Origin: a virus
DNA: 64,000 nt
Strand: one strand, 5' to 3'
IMG/VR virus record: IMGVR_UViG_3300027793_000075
Location: 21,567-85,566 of that record
Below are positions 46,962 to 54,841 of this stretch, in pieces (the stretch's first letter is position 1; the number at the start of each line of letters is the position of its first letter). Under the pieces are notes generated by a model. That model made no database searches, was not told the DNA's origin, and saw only the letters and a list, made by a program, of their open reading frames with translations. The translations under genes were made by a program, and so were the position numbers.

Positions 46962-47573
46962 ATGAAATTAACCGACATTGTTGAAAATATTGTTCATCCA
47001 GCAGAACCAATGAATCTAATTAAAGAGGTTGCTGTTAGCCAAAATTTAAAATATCATTTGGATAGACACTTAACGCTTGAAGAATGTGTATTTCGCAATT
47101 ATAGCGAAGCTTATTTTAACTTAATAAATGAAATTCGTGCATTATACAACGATGATGCAATTGAATTAAATGAATATGACGCAGATATTGTCGAAAGCGA
47201 TTTGGGAGAAACTGCTGAATATGAAGGACGCACTGTATATTTAGATGCTCCTATTGAAGAAGATGTTGATGAACAATTGATGTTGGAAGCAAAACATCGT
47301 GGCAGAACAGTTAAATTAAATAGACCATTTCGAACTCCCGGTGGACCAAAAAAATTTGCTGTTTATGTAAAAAGCAAAAAGGGAAAAATCAAAAAAGTAA
47401 CATTTGGTGATCCTAAAATGCGTGTTCGTGCCAGTAGCAAGGCTCGCCGCAAGAGCTTTTCTGCCCGACATAAATGTAGTCAAAAGAAAGATCGTACAAC
47501 AGCAGGTTATTGGAGTTGCAGAGCACATCGTATTCGCAGTTTGGGTACAAAAAGCAAGGGCAAATATTGGTAA
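46962..47573 (+). CDS. Packaged basic protein with conserved C-terminal domain, 203 aa
   Basis: Start MKLTDIVENIVHPAEP; I-V-E at residues 6-8 is a first prohead-protease site. The middle is acidic (residues 60-115). A second, textbook site lies at L-M-L-E followed by A-K-H-R-G near residue 118. After it the protein is strongly basic: GRTVKLNRPFRTPGGPKKF, then KKVTFGDPKMRVRASSKARRKSF and RHKCSQKKDRTTAGYWSCRAHR. I recognise the FGDPxM...RR-x-F-x-ARH-x-C...YWSC block as a domain widespread in T4-like marine phages, function unknown (a DUF5872-like family). Likely cleaved to release a small basic, perhaps DNA-binding, head protein. Confidence 0.78.
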   Translation: MKLTDIVENIVHPAEPMNLIKEVAVSQNLKYHLDRHLTLEECVFRNYSEAYFNLINEIRALYNDDAIELNEYDADIVESDLGETAEYEGRTVYLDAPIEEDVDEQLMLEAKHRGRTVKLNRPFRTPGGPKKFAVYVKSKKGKIKKVTFGDPKMRVRASSKARRKSFSARHKCSQKKDRTTAGYWSCRAHRIRSLGTKSKGKYW

Positions 47574-47574
47574 T

Positions 47575-47600
47575 ATATGATTAAGCTTAAAGATTTGATT
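47575..47600 (+). repeat. 26-base exact repeat, copy 1 (targeting-peptide cassette)
   Basis: Identical to 47928-47953. Covers 2 bases before the ATG and the first eight codons (M-I-K-L-K-D-L-I) of the gene at 47577. Identity ends abruptly on both sides. Confidence 0.9.
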
Positions 47601-47933
47601 GACGAAGGTTGGGGAGGCATGCTTCAAGCACAGTTCTATTGGCTTGATAAAAATGGAAATGCGAAAAAAGTTTCAAGTCACGGAAGTTATGCTAATCTTT
47701 TATCAAAAATAGATTGGGACGATGATCAATCATATCAATATATGTTTGATCGTGGATGGGCAAGAATTTCAATAGAAGATAATTATATATTTATAAATAC
47801 ATCATTGACAAATCCAGTTCACGTCGATTTGACCAAATCTCAAAAAGAATGGCTTAAAACAATCCGAGATGAAATATATCCAGCGCAACATTTACAAATT
47901 GTAAACATATACCGAAGACCAATAGAAATATGA
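47577..47933 (+). CDS. Putative packaged protein, 118 aa
   Basis: Begins MIKLKDLIDEGWGG; I-D-E at residues 8-10 matches the prohead-protease consensus. The mature part is a small alpha/beta domain (QAQFYWLDKNGNAKKV, MFDRGWARISIEDNYIFIN, then a helix and IVNIYRRP). The GWARI-type strand is something I recall from other phage proteins but with no known role. Its first eight codons are identical at DNA level to those of the next gene. The stop overlaps the next start (ATGA). Confidence 0.7.
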   Translation: MIKLKDLIDEGWGGMLQAQFYWLDKNGNAKKVSSHGSYANLLSKIDWDDDQSYQYMFDRGWARISIEDNYIFINTSLTNPVHVDLTKSQKEWLKTIRDEIYPAQHLQIVNIYRRPIEI

Positions 47934-47953
47934 TTAAGCTTAAAGATTTGATT
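47928..47953 (+). repeat. 26-base exact repeat, copy 2 (targeting-peptide cassette)
   Basis: Second copy of the sequence at 47575-47600, again placed exactly at the start of a gene (47930). Confidence 0.9.
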
Positions 47954-48271
47954 TTAGAACATTCAAATGATATTGTTTATCACTTGACTAAAAAATCTAA
48001 TTTATCCAGTATTAAGAAATACGGACTAAAACCAAATTTACCGGTTGATATGCCCACTGAAGATGAAGGTGTGTATGTATTTAAAACAAAAGAAAATGCA
48101 GAAGATGCATTGATGAATTGGTATGGAGACAGATTTGATGAAGATGAAGAATTTGTATTGTTGACCATCAAGACAGATGGATTGCAATTGTTTTCAACAA
48201 TGGTAGATTGGGAATATATTTCATACACAAATATACCAGCATCCAATATTATTAAAATAGAAAATATATGA
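47930..48271 (+). CDS. Putative packaged ADP-ribosyltransferase-like protein, 113 aa
   Basis: Begins MIKLKDLILEHSND, with I-L-E at residues 8-10 as prohead-protease site. The rest resembles the compact ADP-ribosyltransferase/RNA 2'-phosphotransferase (KptA- or DarT-like) fold: IVYHLTKKSNLSSIKKYGLKP at residues 15-35 with His18 and the GLKP turn, then GVYVFKTKENAEDAL near residues 47-60 and strands up to the C-terminus. Such proteins bind NAD+ and modify protein or nucleic acid, or remove RNA 2'-phosphates. The catalytic acid cannot be assigned with certainty. Resembles, in concept, the packaged T4 Alt protein. Confidence 0.65.
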   Translation: MIKLKDLILEHSNDIVYHLTKKSNLSSIKKYGLKPNLPVDMPTEDEGVYVFKTKENAEDALMNWYGDRFDEDEEFVLLTIKTDGLQLFSTMVDWEYISYTNIPASNIIKIENI

Positions 48272-48873
48272 TTTTATTAAAAACATTACTATTAGAAAAT
48301 AATTGGCCGAATGTAATTTTGAATGATAAACATCTTTGGTATCATGGCAGAAGCATTGATAGTGACGTTTTTTCGTATGATTATGTCGGCGGCGAAAATG
48401 CATATGATCAAGAGGGGCCGGGATTTTATTTTACAAATAATTTCGAGGATGCAAAAAAATATACAAATTCAAATGGTATTATATTAAAATGTAAAATAAA
48501 TTATCAAAAAATACTTATAAAAAGCCCATCATCAAATACAAAAGTTAATAAAAAAATAATTGTTGATTTAATTAATAGTAGTCCAGACAAAGATTATACA
48601 CTAGAAAATTTTGATGAAAATCCAAAAATGGCAATGATTAAAGCAATAAATGCATATTTGAAATATGATTATGCGCATGACGCGTATCAAATACTTGCCC
48701 GTGATTTTTACAAATACAATCCAAAAGAATATTTACAAATATTGTCAAAATATTATGATGCTCAATTAACTGATAAAAACATAATGGATGGTAAAAAAGT
48801 ATATCATTTGATTGTTTACAATCCAACATTAATTACAGTTATTGATAAAATAAAATATGAATCTTCCATTTAA
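48268..48873 (+). CDS. Putative packaged ADP-ribosyltransferase (PolyVal-ART-like), 201 aa
   Basis: Begins MILLKTLLLENNWPN, with L-L-E at residues 8-10. The catalytic-fold signature is LWYHGRSI (His26) and, after AYDQEGPGFYFTNNFEDAKKY at residues 45-65, a beta strand IILKCKINY. The H...G-x-G-x-Y-F-T-x-x-x-x-x-A-x-x-Y arrangement is that of ADP-ribosyltransferase domains found in phage polyvalent proteins. It is predicted to transfer ADP-ribose from NAD+ to a host target. The C-terminal helical 100 residues may give specificity. The best ART candidate of the window, and the closest functional parallel to T4 Alt. Confidence 0.75.
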   Translation: MILLKTLLLENNWPNVILNDKHLWYHGRSIDSDVFSYDYVGGENAYDQEGPGFYFTNNFEDAKKYTNSNGIILKCKINYQKILIKSPSSNTKVNKKIIVDLINSSPDKDYTLENFDENPKMAMIKAINAYLKYDYAHDAYQILARDFYKYNPKEYLQILSKYYDAQLTDKNIMDGKKVYHLIVYNPTLITVIDKIKYESSI

Positions 48874-49123
48874 AGAAATCTCATTGGGCAACAATCAATA
48901 TATAAGAGAGTTTGCCGCTGATACAAATCGTGATGTTGTAGAAGAATGGCATCGGGATCGTGAAGATCGTATTGTTGAAGTAATTGAAAATACAGATTGG
49001 TTGTTTCAAATGGATAACGAATTACCAATTTTATTAAAAGAAAAATTATATATTCCCAAAGAAAACTATCATAGAGTAATTATGGGAAAAGGCAAATTAA
49101 TTGTTAAGATAACCAAGCTTTAA
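48857..49123 (+). CDS. Cupin-like small protein, 88 aa
   Basis: A compact beta-rich protein with EEWHRDREDRIVEVIENTDW near residues 28-48 and YHRVIMGKGKLIVKI at the end. The WHRD start and terminal HR-x-I-x-G-x-G-x-L are what I recall from short cupin-like proteins in marine phages; His30 and the later His could bind a metal. No targeting-type N-terminus. Overlaps the preceding ART gene by 17 bases, so it may be co-expressed with the effectors. Confidence 0.65.
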   Translation: MNLPFKEISLGNNQYIREFAADTNRDVVEEWHRDREDRIVEVIENTDWLFQMDNELPILLKEKLYIPKENYHRVIMGKGKLIVKITKL

Positions 49124-49126
49124 AAC

Positions 49127-49133
49127 TATTTAT
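49127..49133 (+). promoter_or_regulatory. Late-type TATTTAT motif before the neck genes
   Basis: TATTTAT ending 5 bases before the ATG of the gp13-like gene at 49139. Confidence 0.5.
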
Positions 49134-49138
49134 AATAT

Positions 49139-50347
49139 ATGGCAAATGCAAATATCGATCAAGATCGTGTAAGATGGCCGGGTAGCGGTAGTGCTGTGAA
49201 CACTGGTAGTGTTCCGTATGGATTTTATCTCAATGAAAGCGCAACTACCGGCAGTGTTGGTTATTTTGAATATGATTGTCAAGCTGCTGCCGGTTGGGCA
49301 GCAAAACGTTTGGGTTATCCAATTGTAGATATTGAAATGATTGATGTAAATTTCTATGCATGTTTTGAAGAAGCTGTAAGTGAATATGGTGCTCAAGTAA
49401 ATCAATTCAACATTCGTAATAATATGTTGAATTTACAAGGTATGCCCGTGGCAAATAATCCAAATGTTACAGGTCTAAATGTAAAAGGAAGTGCATTGCC
49501 ATTTATTGTTGAATTATCAAAACAATATGGTAGTGAAGTTGGCGTCGGAGGATATGTGGAAGCAAAAAAATATGGCGTTGCAGTTACAAGTAGTGTTCAA
49601 ACATATGATTTACAAGCATTAATTGGAACCGCAGTTGAAAGCGGCAGCCGTGTTGAAATTCGCAGAGTATTTCATGGCCCACCACCAGCATTTGCACGTA
49701 TTTACGATCCATTCAGCATGACTGGTATGAGTTATAGTAACGTATTGAATGAAATGGGATTCGCTGGCTATAGTCCTGCTACACAATTTTTAATGACGCC
49801 GATCTTTGAAGATTTGCTTCGCGGTCAAGCAATTGAATTCAATGATATGGTACGAAAAAGCGGATACAGCTTTGAAATTATTAATAACAAATTAAAATTA
49901 TTTCCTATTCCAACATATGATCATACTGTTTATGTAGAATACGTTGTAGAAAAAGATAAATATAGTACGGCATCGCTGTTTAGTAGTGGAAGTAATTATG
50001 ATATTGTAAGTGATTATAGTAATGCACCTTATCAAAACGTTGTATATAAGAGCATCAACGCCGTTGGTAAACAATGGATACGAAAATATTTCTTGGCATT
50101 ATGTAAAGAAACTCTTGGTCGAATTTTGCAAAAATATACAACAGTTCCGATTCCGGGTGGCGAAGTTACTCTGGACGGTGCTGAATTGCGTAGTGAAGCG
50201 ACATCTGAAAAAGAAGTGTTAATGACACAATTAAGAGAAAATCTTGAAGCCAGTGGACGTGCTGCACAAATGGATGCCAAAGCAAATGAAGCTGATAAAA
50301 TTCAAGAAACTCTTCGTAAAACCCCACTGTTAATTTATATTGGATAA
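49139..50347 (+). CDS. Neck protein (gp13-like)
   Basis: Head-completion protein that binds the portal vertex and joins head to tail. Diagnostic segments are RLGYPIVDIEMIDVNFYACFEEAVSEYGAQVNQ near residues 59-92 (a conserved helix in cyanophage gp13 proteins), the RRVFHGPPPAFARIYDPF stretch near residue 178, and KLFPIPTYDHTVYVEYV near residue 255. Length of 402 residues is greater than T4 gp13 (309). The C-terminus contains a helical region (EKEVLMTQLRENLEASGRAAQMDAKANEADK). Located with gp14- and gp15-like genes, in the T4 order. Confidence 0.87.
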   Translation: MANANIDQDRVRWPGSGSAVNTGSVPYGFYLNESATTGSVGYFEYDCQAAAGWAAKRLGYPIVDIEMIDVNFYACFEEAVSEYGAQVNQFNIRNNMLNLQGMPVANNPNVTGLNVKGSALPFIVELSKQYGSEVGVGGYVEAKKYGVAVTSSVQTYDLQALIGTAVESGSRVEIRRVFHGPPPAFARIYDPFSMTGMSYSNVLNEMGFAGYSPATQFLMTPIFEDLLRGQAIEFNDMVRKSGYSFEIINNKLKLFPIPTYDHTVYVEYVVEKDKYSTASLFSSGSNYDIVSDYSNAPYQNVVYKSINAVGKQWIRKYFLALCKETLGRILQKYTTVPIPGGEVTLDGAELRSEATSEKEVLMTQLRENLEASGRAAQMDAKANEADKIQETLRKTPLLIYIG

Positions 50348-50350
50348 TTT

Positions 50351-50653
50351 ATGGAACAAGAAAAAGAACCATCTAAGTTTTTGTCATACAGTACATCAAT
50401 GGAATGTCCGCAATGCAAATCTAATAAATCAAAAGTCATAGATAAACGCAATGCACAAGATCACATTGTACGTCGAAGACACTGTGAAAATGGACATCGT
50501 TATACGACGATGGAATTGGACGCAAACAAACCCGGTGCAGCAAAAAAAGGAACAATTGATCCAACAAGTGATGATTTTGCAGAAAAAATGAAAAATGCAC
50601 TTGTTCAGTCAATCAATTATCAAAAACTTGCAAACGCACTATATATTAGATAA
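50351..50653 (+). CDS. NrdR-like zinc-ribbon protein in the neck operon
   Basis: Residues 18-57 match the N-terminal zinc ribbon of NrdR: MECPQCKSNKSKVIDKR, then VRRRHCENGHRYTTME. The two zinc-binding pairs are CPQC and CENGH, so one ligand is His rather than Cys. The ATP-cone domain of true NrdR is absent; instead there is a short linker and a C-terminal helix. It therefore is not a ribonucleotide-reductase repressor in the usual sense. Being between gp13- and gp14-like genes, it may be a structural zinc protein or a late regulator. Confidence 0.75.
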   Translation: MEQEKEPSKFLSYSTSMECPQCKSNKSKVIDKRNAQDHIVRRRHCENGHRYTTMELDANKPGAAKKGTIDPTSDDFAEKMKNALVQSINYQKLANALYIR

Positions 50654-50658
50654 TTAAT

Positions 50659-51129
50659 ATGAGTTTATTTGGACGCTATTTTAGTGAACGCGATTTAAGA
50701 TTGATTAATTCTGTTAATGCAGAATTGACCCGCGATATTATTCAAACTTTAGTTGTTTGTTTTAAAATCGCTGGTAATGTTACCAAAACAAACATGTATG
50801 GTGAAAGCAGTCCTAGCGAAGGCAAATCTTTTTATGATGGTATTGAGCTGACCGCATTAATTGAACGAAGTGATCCAACAACAGACGATGAAGGATTTGG
50901 TCCAGATCGGGATCAAAGCGTTGTGTTCAAATTGAGAGAAAATACTTGTGCCGATGCAAATTATTTTCCTGAAGTTGGCGATTTAATTTTATTTAATAAT
51001 CGGTATCATGAAATTAATAATGTTGTTCAAGAACAATTTTTGGGTGGCCAGAGTGATAAGAGTCATAGTTTTATTTGCAATACTCATTATAGTCGTTTAA
51101 GTAAACTTAACATCATTGAAAGACAATAA
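50659..51129 (+). CDS. Neck/head-completion protein (gp14-like)
   Basis: Similar in place and in its central motif to T4 gp14: EVGDLILFNNRYHEINNVVQEQ near residue 107 parallels the EGDLIYFPM...FEINWV segment of T4. At 156 residues it is shorter than T4 gp14 (256), lacking its C-terminal extension. The N-terminal helix (RDLRLINSVNAELTRDIIQT) and the DGIELTALIERSD strand are additional features. Links the gp13 ring and the tail. Confidence rests on synteny plus this motif. Confidence 0.75.
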   Translation: MSLFGRYFSERDLRLINSVNAELTRDIIQTLVVCFKIAGNVTKTNMYGESSPSEGKSFYDGIELTALIERSDPTTDDEGFGPDRDQSVVFKLRENTCADANYFPEVGDLILFNNRYHEINNVVQEQFLGGQSDKSHSFICNTHYSRLSKLNIIERQ

Positions 51130-51131
51130 TT

Positions 51132-52316
51132 ATGTCATGGCGTGGTAATACATCAAATCCAGTACCTTCGAATGTTGATGAAACAAAGAAAAATCCTTAT
51201 TTTACAAATCAAGAAAATAAGGCAATGGATGTTCGTCGAGATAAAGATACACGAAAGAATTTCACAGTTACTTTAATTGATATTGACAATTCATTGATGG
51301 AATATTTACAAAATGTAATTAATCCAACAGTTGTCGATGCCGGTGCAAATATCAAAGTACCTATTCTTTATGGAAATCCCGAAAGATGGAAGGCTATTCA
51401 AAACGACGGATATTATCGTGATATAAATGGTAAAATCCAATTACCCGCAATAATGTTCAAGCGTAGCTCGTTTAGTAAAAATGAAAATTTACAAACGTTT
51501 AATAGATATTTAACATATCCAGTTATGACTAAATTTAGTGAAAAAAATCAATATACTAAATTTAGTTTGTTAAATGATACCGTTGCTCCTGTTAATCAAA
51601 TACATGCCGTGACATTGCCAGATCATGTAAAAGTTGAATATGAATTTATGGTTTGGACAGAATATGTGGAGCAAATGAACGCTATTTTAGAAAAAATTAA
51701 CTTTGCAAGCGAAGATTATTGGGGCGATCCACAACGATTTAAATTTAGAGTAACAATCAACGATTATAGTCATACCACAGAAGTCTCTAACGATAAAGAT
51801 CGTATGGTTCGTACCTCTTTTACGCTAAGTTTGTTTGCATATTTATTGCCGGAAAGTTTTGAAGATCGCAAATCAACGGTTCAAAAACTACTGACTCCTA
51901 AAAAGATTAGTATTACGGCAGAAATTGTAAATGGAGTTGAAATGACATCGACAAATAAAAATGTTAAAGCGAATTCATATAGCAACCCAAGCAATCCTTA
52001 CTATAATGTTAATAATGTTATATCATCAATTAAAGATTCGTGGACTGTTCCTAAACCTGCTATTGTAACAGAAAAATCAACAGTTGAAGGAGGCGATGTA
52101 ACGACTCAAATTAGACAAAGTTATGCAGCACTCATTCAACAGACAATTAATATGGTTATCAGTGGAAGTACAACAGGAAGTGTAAATATTTGGCATAACC
52201 CACCTTCTTCACCAACCGAATATGGTGAAGAAGGTTGGATGGCATATGATGGCGATTATCATTATATATATGTTGGTGGTCGGTGGAGACGCCAAGCAAT
52301 TGCAGACTTCGAATGA
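51132..52316 (+). CDS. Tail terminator / sheath stabiliser (gp15-like) with C-terminal fibre-tip domain
   Basis: Residues 45-260 resemble T4 gp15: IKVPILYGNPERW near residue 71 (T4: FIRVPITYASKEHF), VKVEYEFMVWTEYVEQMNAIL near residue 166 and FKFRVTINDY, ending in a FAYLLPESFED-like turn. This forms the hexameric ring that closes the tail. Unusually, residues 345-394 form a separate domain (WHNPPSSPTEYGEEGWMAYDGDYHYIYVGGRWRRQAI) that resembles the tip domains of phage fibres, including the end of the fibre at 52401. At 394 residues it is longer than T4 gp15 (272). A collar fibre or whisker-like function is possible. Confidence 0.82.
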   Translation: MSWRGNTSNPVPSNVDETKKNPYFTNQENKAMDVRRDKDTRKNFTVTLIDIDNSLMEYLQNVINPTVVDAGANIKVPILYGNPERWKAIQNDGYYRDINGKIQLPAIMFKRSSFSKNENLQTFNRYLTYPVMTKFSEKNQYTKFSLLNDTVAPVNQIHAVTLPDHVKVEYEFMVWTEYVEQMNAILEKINFASEDYWGDPQRFKFRVTINDYSHTTEVSNDKDRMVRTSFTLSLFAYLLPESFEDRKSTVQKLLTPKKISITAEIVNGVEMTSTNKNVKANSYSNPSNPYYNVNNVISSIKDSWTVPKPAIVTEKSTVEGGDVTTQIRQSYAALIQQTINMVISGSTTGSVNIWHNPPSSPTEYGEEGWMAYDGDYHYIYVGGRWRRQAIADFE

Positions 52317-52357
52317 TTAACTAAATATTAAAAAAAACCAGTTTAAATAAAAAAAAA

Positions 52358-52366
52358 TATATTTAT
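52358..52366 (+). promoter_or_regulatory. Late-type TATTTAT motif before the first fibre gene
   Basis: TATATTTAT 34 bases before the ATG at 52401, in a very A-rich 84-base gap; a weak Shine-Dalgarno AGGA is at 52387. Confidence 0.45.
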
Positions 52367-52400
52367 ACTAAGATCATAGTAATATAGGAACCAAAGTAAT

Positions 52401-54821
52401 ATGCCATATCCAAATACAACAGCTTCAGTCATTGTAATTTCACAAACAAGTGCAAGTTCTGTCGGCGGCCAATTTCCATTTATTGAAAGACAGATTAGCG
52501 GTAGCAATCTATTTTTGGTAACAGATGCAAACGGCTTTTTAACCGGAAGTACAAGCATTCCCGGTGGAAGTTTTACCTCTTTAACAGTAACTGGCGCACT
52601 AACAGCAAGTATAATTAGTGCAAGTACAGCACTTACGAGTGCAGCCGCAACATTTACTGGTCCTGTAACAATGAGTTCAATGCTTAGTGCAAGCGGGGGC
52701 ATTACAGCAAGTGGTATTCAAAATACAGGAACACTTACTGTTGTTGGTACGAGTACATTAGGTACAACAAATGTAACTGGATTGTTAAGTGCAAGTGGAA
52801 ATATTACCGCAAGTAATATTTTTGACGCCGGTACACTGGTCGTATTGGGTAATACCATTCTTACAACGGTAACAGCAAGTAACATTAGTGCGAGTGGAAA
52901 CATTAGTGCAAGTTTGTTTGTTGGCGCTCACACAGGAAGTACATTTGGTACTGCAAGTTGGGCAACCAATGCTACAACAGCTACAACTGCAAATGCGTTA
53001 AATACAGCTAATAATTATACCATTTCAGGATTGACTGTTAATGGTAACGTTAGTGCAAGTGGTACATTTACCGCAAGTAATTTTCACGTAGTTAATAATG
53101 TTGGATTTGCATCAAGTGTAACCGTTGGTGGTTCGCTATCAGTTAGTGGAAGTACCGTATTTGGAAATGACGTAACTGATACTACAACTATTAACGGTAA
53201 TTTAATTAACAGTGGCAGCTTTTTCACAAGCGGTTCAATTACTGCAAGTAACATTAGTGCGAGCGGAAATATTAGTGCAAGTAACGGTTGGTTTAATAAT
53301 TTGACAGTTGCAGGAACGTTAAATGCCACAGTAAGTGGTAGTATTACCAATGCAAGTAGTGCTAGTATTGCTGCAAATAATAGTACTGCAACACTACAAT
53401 ATATTACATTTGTTGACGGAACTGGAAATCGTCCATTGTATGTTGATCAAGATAGCTTAACATGGCAGCCAAGTACCAACACGCTGAGTAGTAGTGGTAA
53501 TTTTGTTGGAGTAAATTATACAGGTTCAAGAATTACTATATCAGGTGGTACTGGTAACAGCACTGCTGTTGGTACACAAGGTATTCTTTCATCAAATGGT
53601 ATTGGTGTCAGTGGCAATAGTTATTTCAATGGAGATGTTGGTATTGGTACGTCGTTAACTGTTGGTGGCATAATCTCTGGAAGCAATGCATTATGGTTAG
53701 CCGGTAATGCAACATTAGCTGGAAATAGTGCTACTGTTACTCATACTGGTACTGGTAATTTATCAATCCTTTCTAGTAATGGAAGTGTAGTGATTGAAGG
53801 TTCTACTTTTACTGGAAATGATGTAACTATACCGGGTGATCTTGCTGTAAATGGTGGCGATATCACAACAACAGCGGCCACATTTAATTTGATAACAGGC
53901 AGTGCTACAACAGTTAATTTCGCTCACAATGCATCGGCTCTTACGATTGGTGCAACGGGTAGTAGCACTATATTTAATGGCGATATTGCTGTCAACGGTG
54001 GAGATATTTCAACCACAGCATCTACATTTAATTTCTTAACAGGTAATTCTGCAACAACAACAGTAAATATGTTGTGGAACGATGCTACGCCCACACTTAG
54101 AATTAGATCTACAAAAGATGCCACTGCGCCGGGTACTGCCGCTGTTGTTGTTGATGGTGGTGTTTCTATTGCAAAAAATCTTATTGTTAGTGGTAGTACT
54201 ACAATGTATGGTGATTTAACATTGATTGGTACTGGATCGATTGTTAATATTAGTAGCAGTACTGTTATTATTGGTGATAATCGTATTGCATTAAATGCAT
54301 GGAGTGTTGGAAGTCCACAACGTTATGGTGGTATTGACGTTTTTGATAGTGGTAGCACTGCGTCGGTTACAAGTTCTTTGTTGTGGGATAGTTTAAATAA
54401 CTATTGGTTGTTACAAACAAACAATACAGGTTCTCCTGTAACTGCAAGCAGTGCAGTTATTCTACAAGGTCCAACAAGTAGTTTTGGTAGTGAATTTTTA
54501 TTGACAGTAAACAACTTCTTGAAAGTTCAAACAACAACGGGTAACATGATTACTTCAAGTTTGAGTGAAGTTGGTAACACCTTACAATATGCGGGTACAA
54601 TTAGTGCGAGTGTTGTAACTGGAAGTCAAGTTTTTGGATTAACTGGATCATTTATTAATCTGGCATTACTAACTGGTAGTTCGCCGGGAGTAGGCACTCA
54701 AGTTCCTGCAAGTCCAAATGCTGCGGGATTGCCGGGACAAATTGAAGTTGACAACAACTTTATTTACGTTTATACGAATAATATTTGGAAACGTGTTCCT
54801 GTTAGTGTTTGGTCATTATAA
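52401..54821 (+). CDS. Fibre-like repetitive structural protein, 806 aa
   Basis: Ser/Thr/Gly/Asn-rich protein with repeated phrases such as SASGNISAS, GSTFGTASWATN and GNATLAGNSATVTHTGTGNL. The C-terminus (QIEVDNNFIYVYTNNIWKRVPVSVW) is a small tip domain of the kind found at the ends of phage fibres. The repeats are consistent with a long beta-structured trimeric fibre. Likely function: receptor binding or decoration. Specific receptor unknown; a sugar-binding function is plausible given the surface-sugar gene at 24196. Confidence 0.85.
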   Translation: MPYPNTTASVIVISQTSASSVGGQFPFIERQISGSNLFLVTDANGFLTGSTSIPGGSFTSLTVTGALTASIISASTALTSAAATFTGPVTMSSMLSASGGITASGIQNTGTLTVVGTSTLGTTNVTGLLSASGNITASNIFDAGTLVVLGNTILTTVTASNISASGNISASLFVGAHTGSTFGTASWATNATTATTANALNTANNYTISGLTVNGNVSASGTFTASNFHVVNNVGFASSVTVGGSLSVSGSTVFGNDVTDTTTINGNLINSGSFFTSGSITASNISASGNISASNGWFNNLTVAGTLNATVSGSITNASSASIAANNSTATLQYITFVDGTGNRPLYVDQDSLTWQPSTNTLSSSGNFVGVNYTGSRITISGGTGNSTAVGTQGILSSNGIGVSGNSYFNGDVGIGTSLTVGGIISGSNALWLAGNATLAGNSATVTHTGTGNLSILSSNGSVVIEGSTFTGNDVTIPGDLAVNGGDITTTAATFNLITGSATTVNFAHNASALTIGATGSSTIFNGDIAVNGGDISTTASTFNFLTGNSATTTVNMLWNDATPTLRIRSTKDATAPGTAAVVVDGGVSIAKNLIVSGSTTMYGDLTLIGTGSIVNISSSTVIIGDNRIALNAWSVGSPQRYGGIDVFDSGSTASVTSSLLWDSLNNYWLLQTNNTGSPVTASSAVILQGPTSSFGSEFLLTVNNFLKVQTTTGNMITSSLSEVGNTLQYAGTISASVVTGSQVFGLTGSFINLALLTGSSPGVGTQVPASPNAAGLPGQIEVDNNFIYVYTNNIWKRVPVSVWSL

Positions 54822-54841
54822 TGTTTTGTGAATTAACAAAC

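Noticed and set aside
50351-50653. True NrdR regulator
   Set aside because: The ATP-cone domain is missing and one zinc ligand is changed; only the zinc-ribbon part is similar.
52343-53350. Leftward ORFs rich in Leu, Val and Ala across the fibre genes (also near 45000, 56721, 57093, 60640 and 63373)
   Set aside because: They are antisense shadows of the Ser/Thr/Asn-rich repeats, whose complements read as hydrophobic residues; they are interrupted irregularly and have no start signals.
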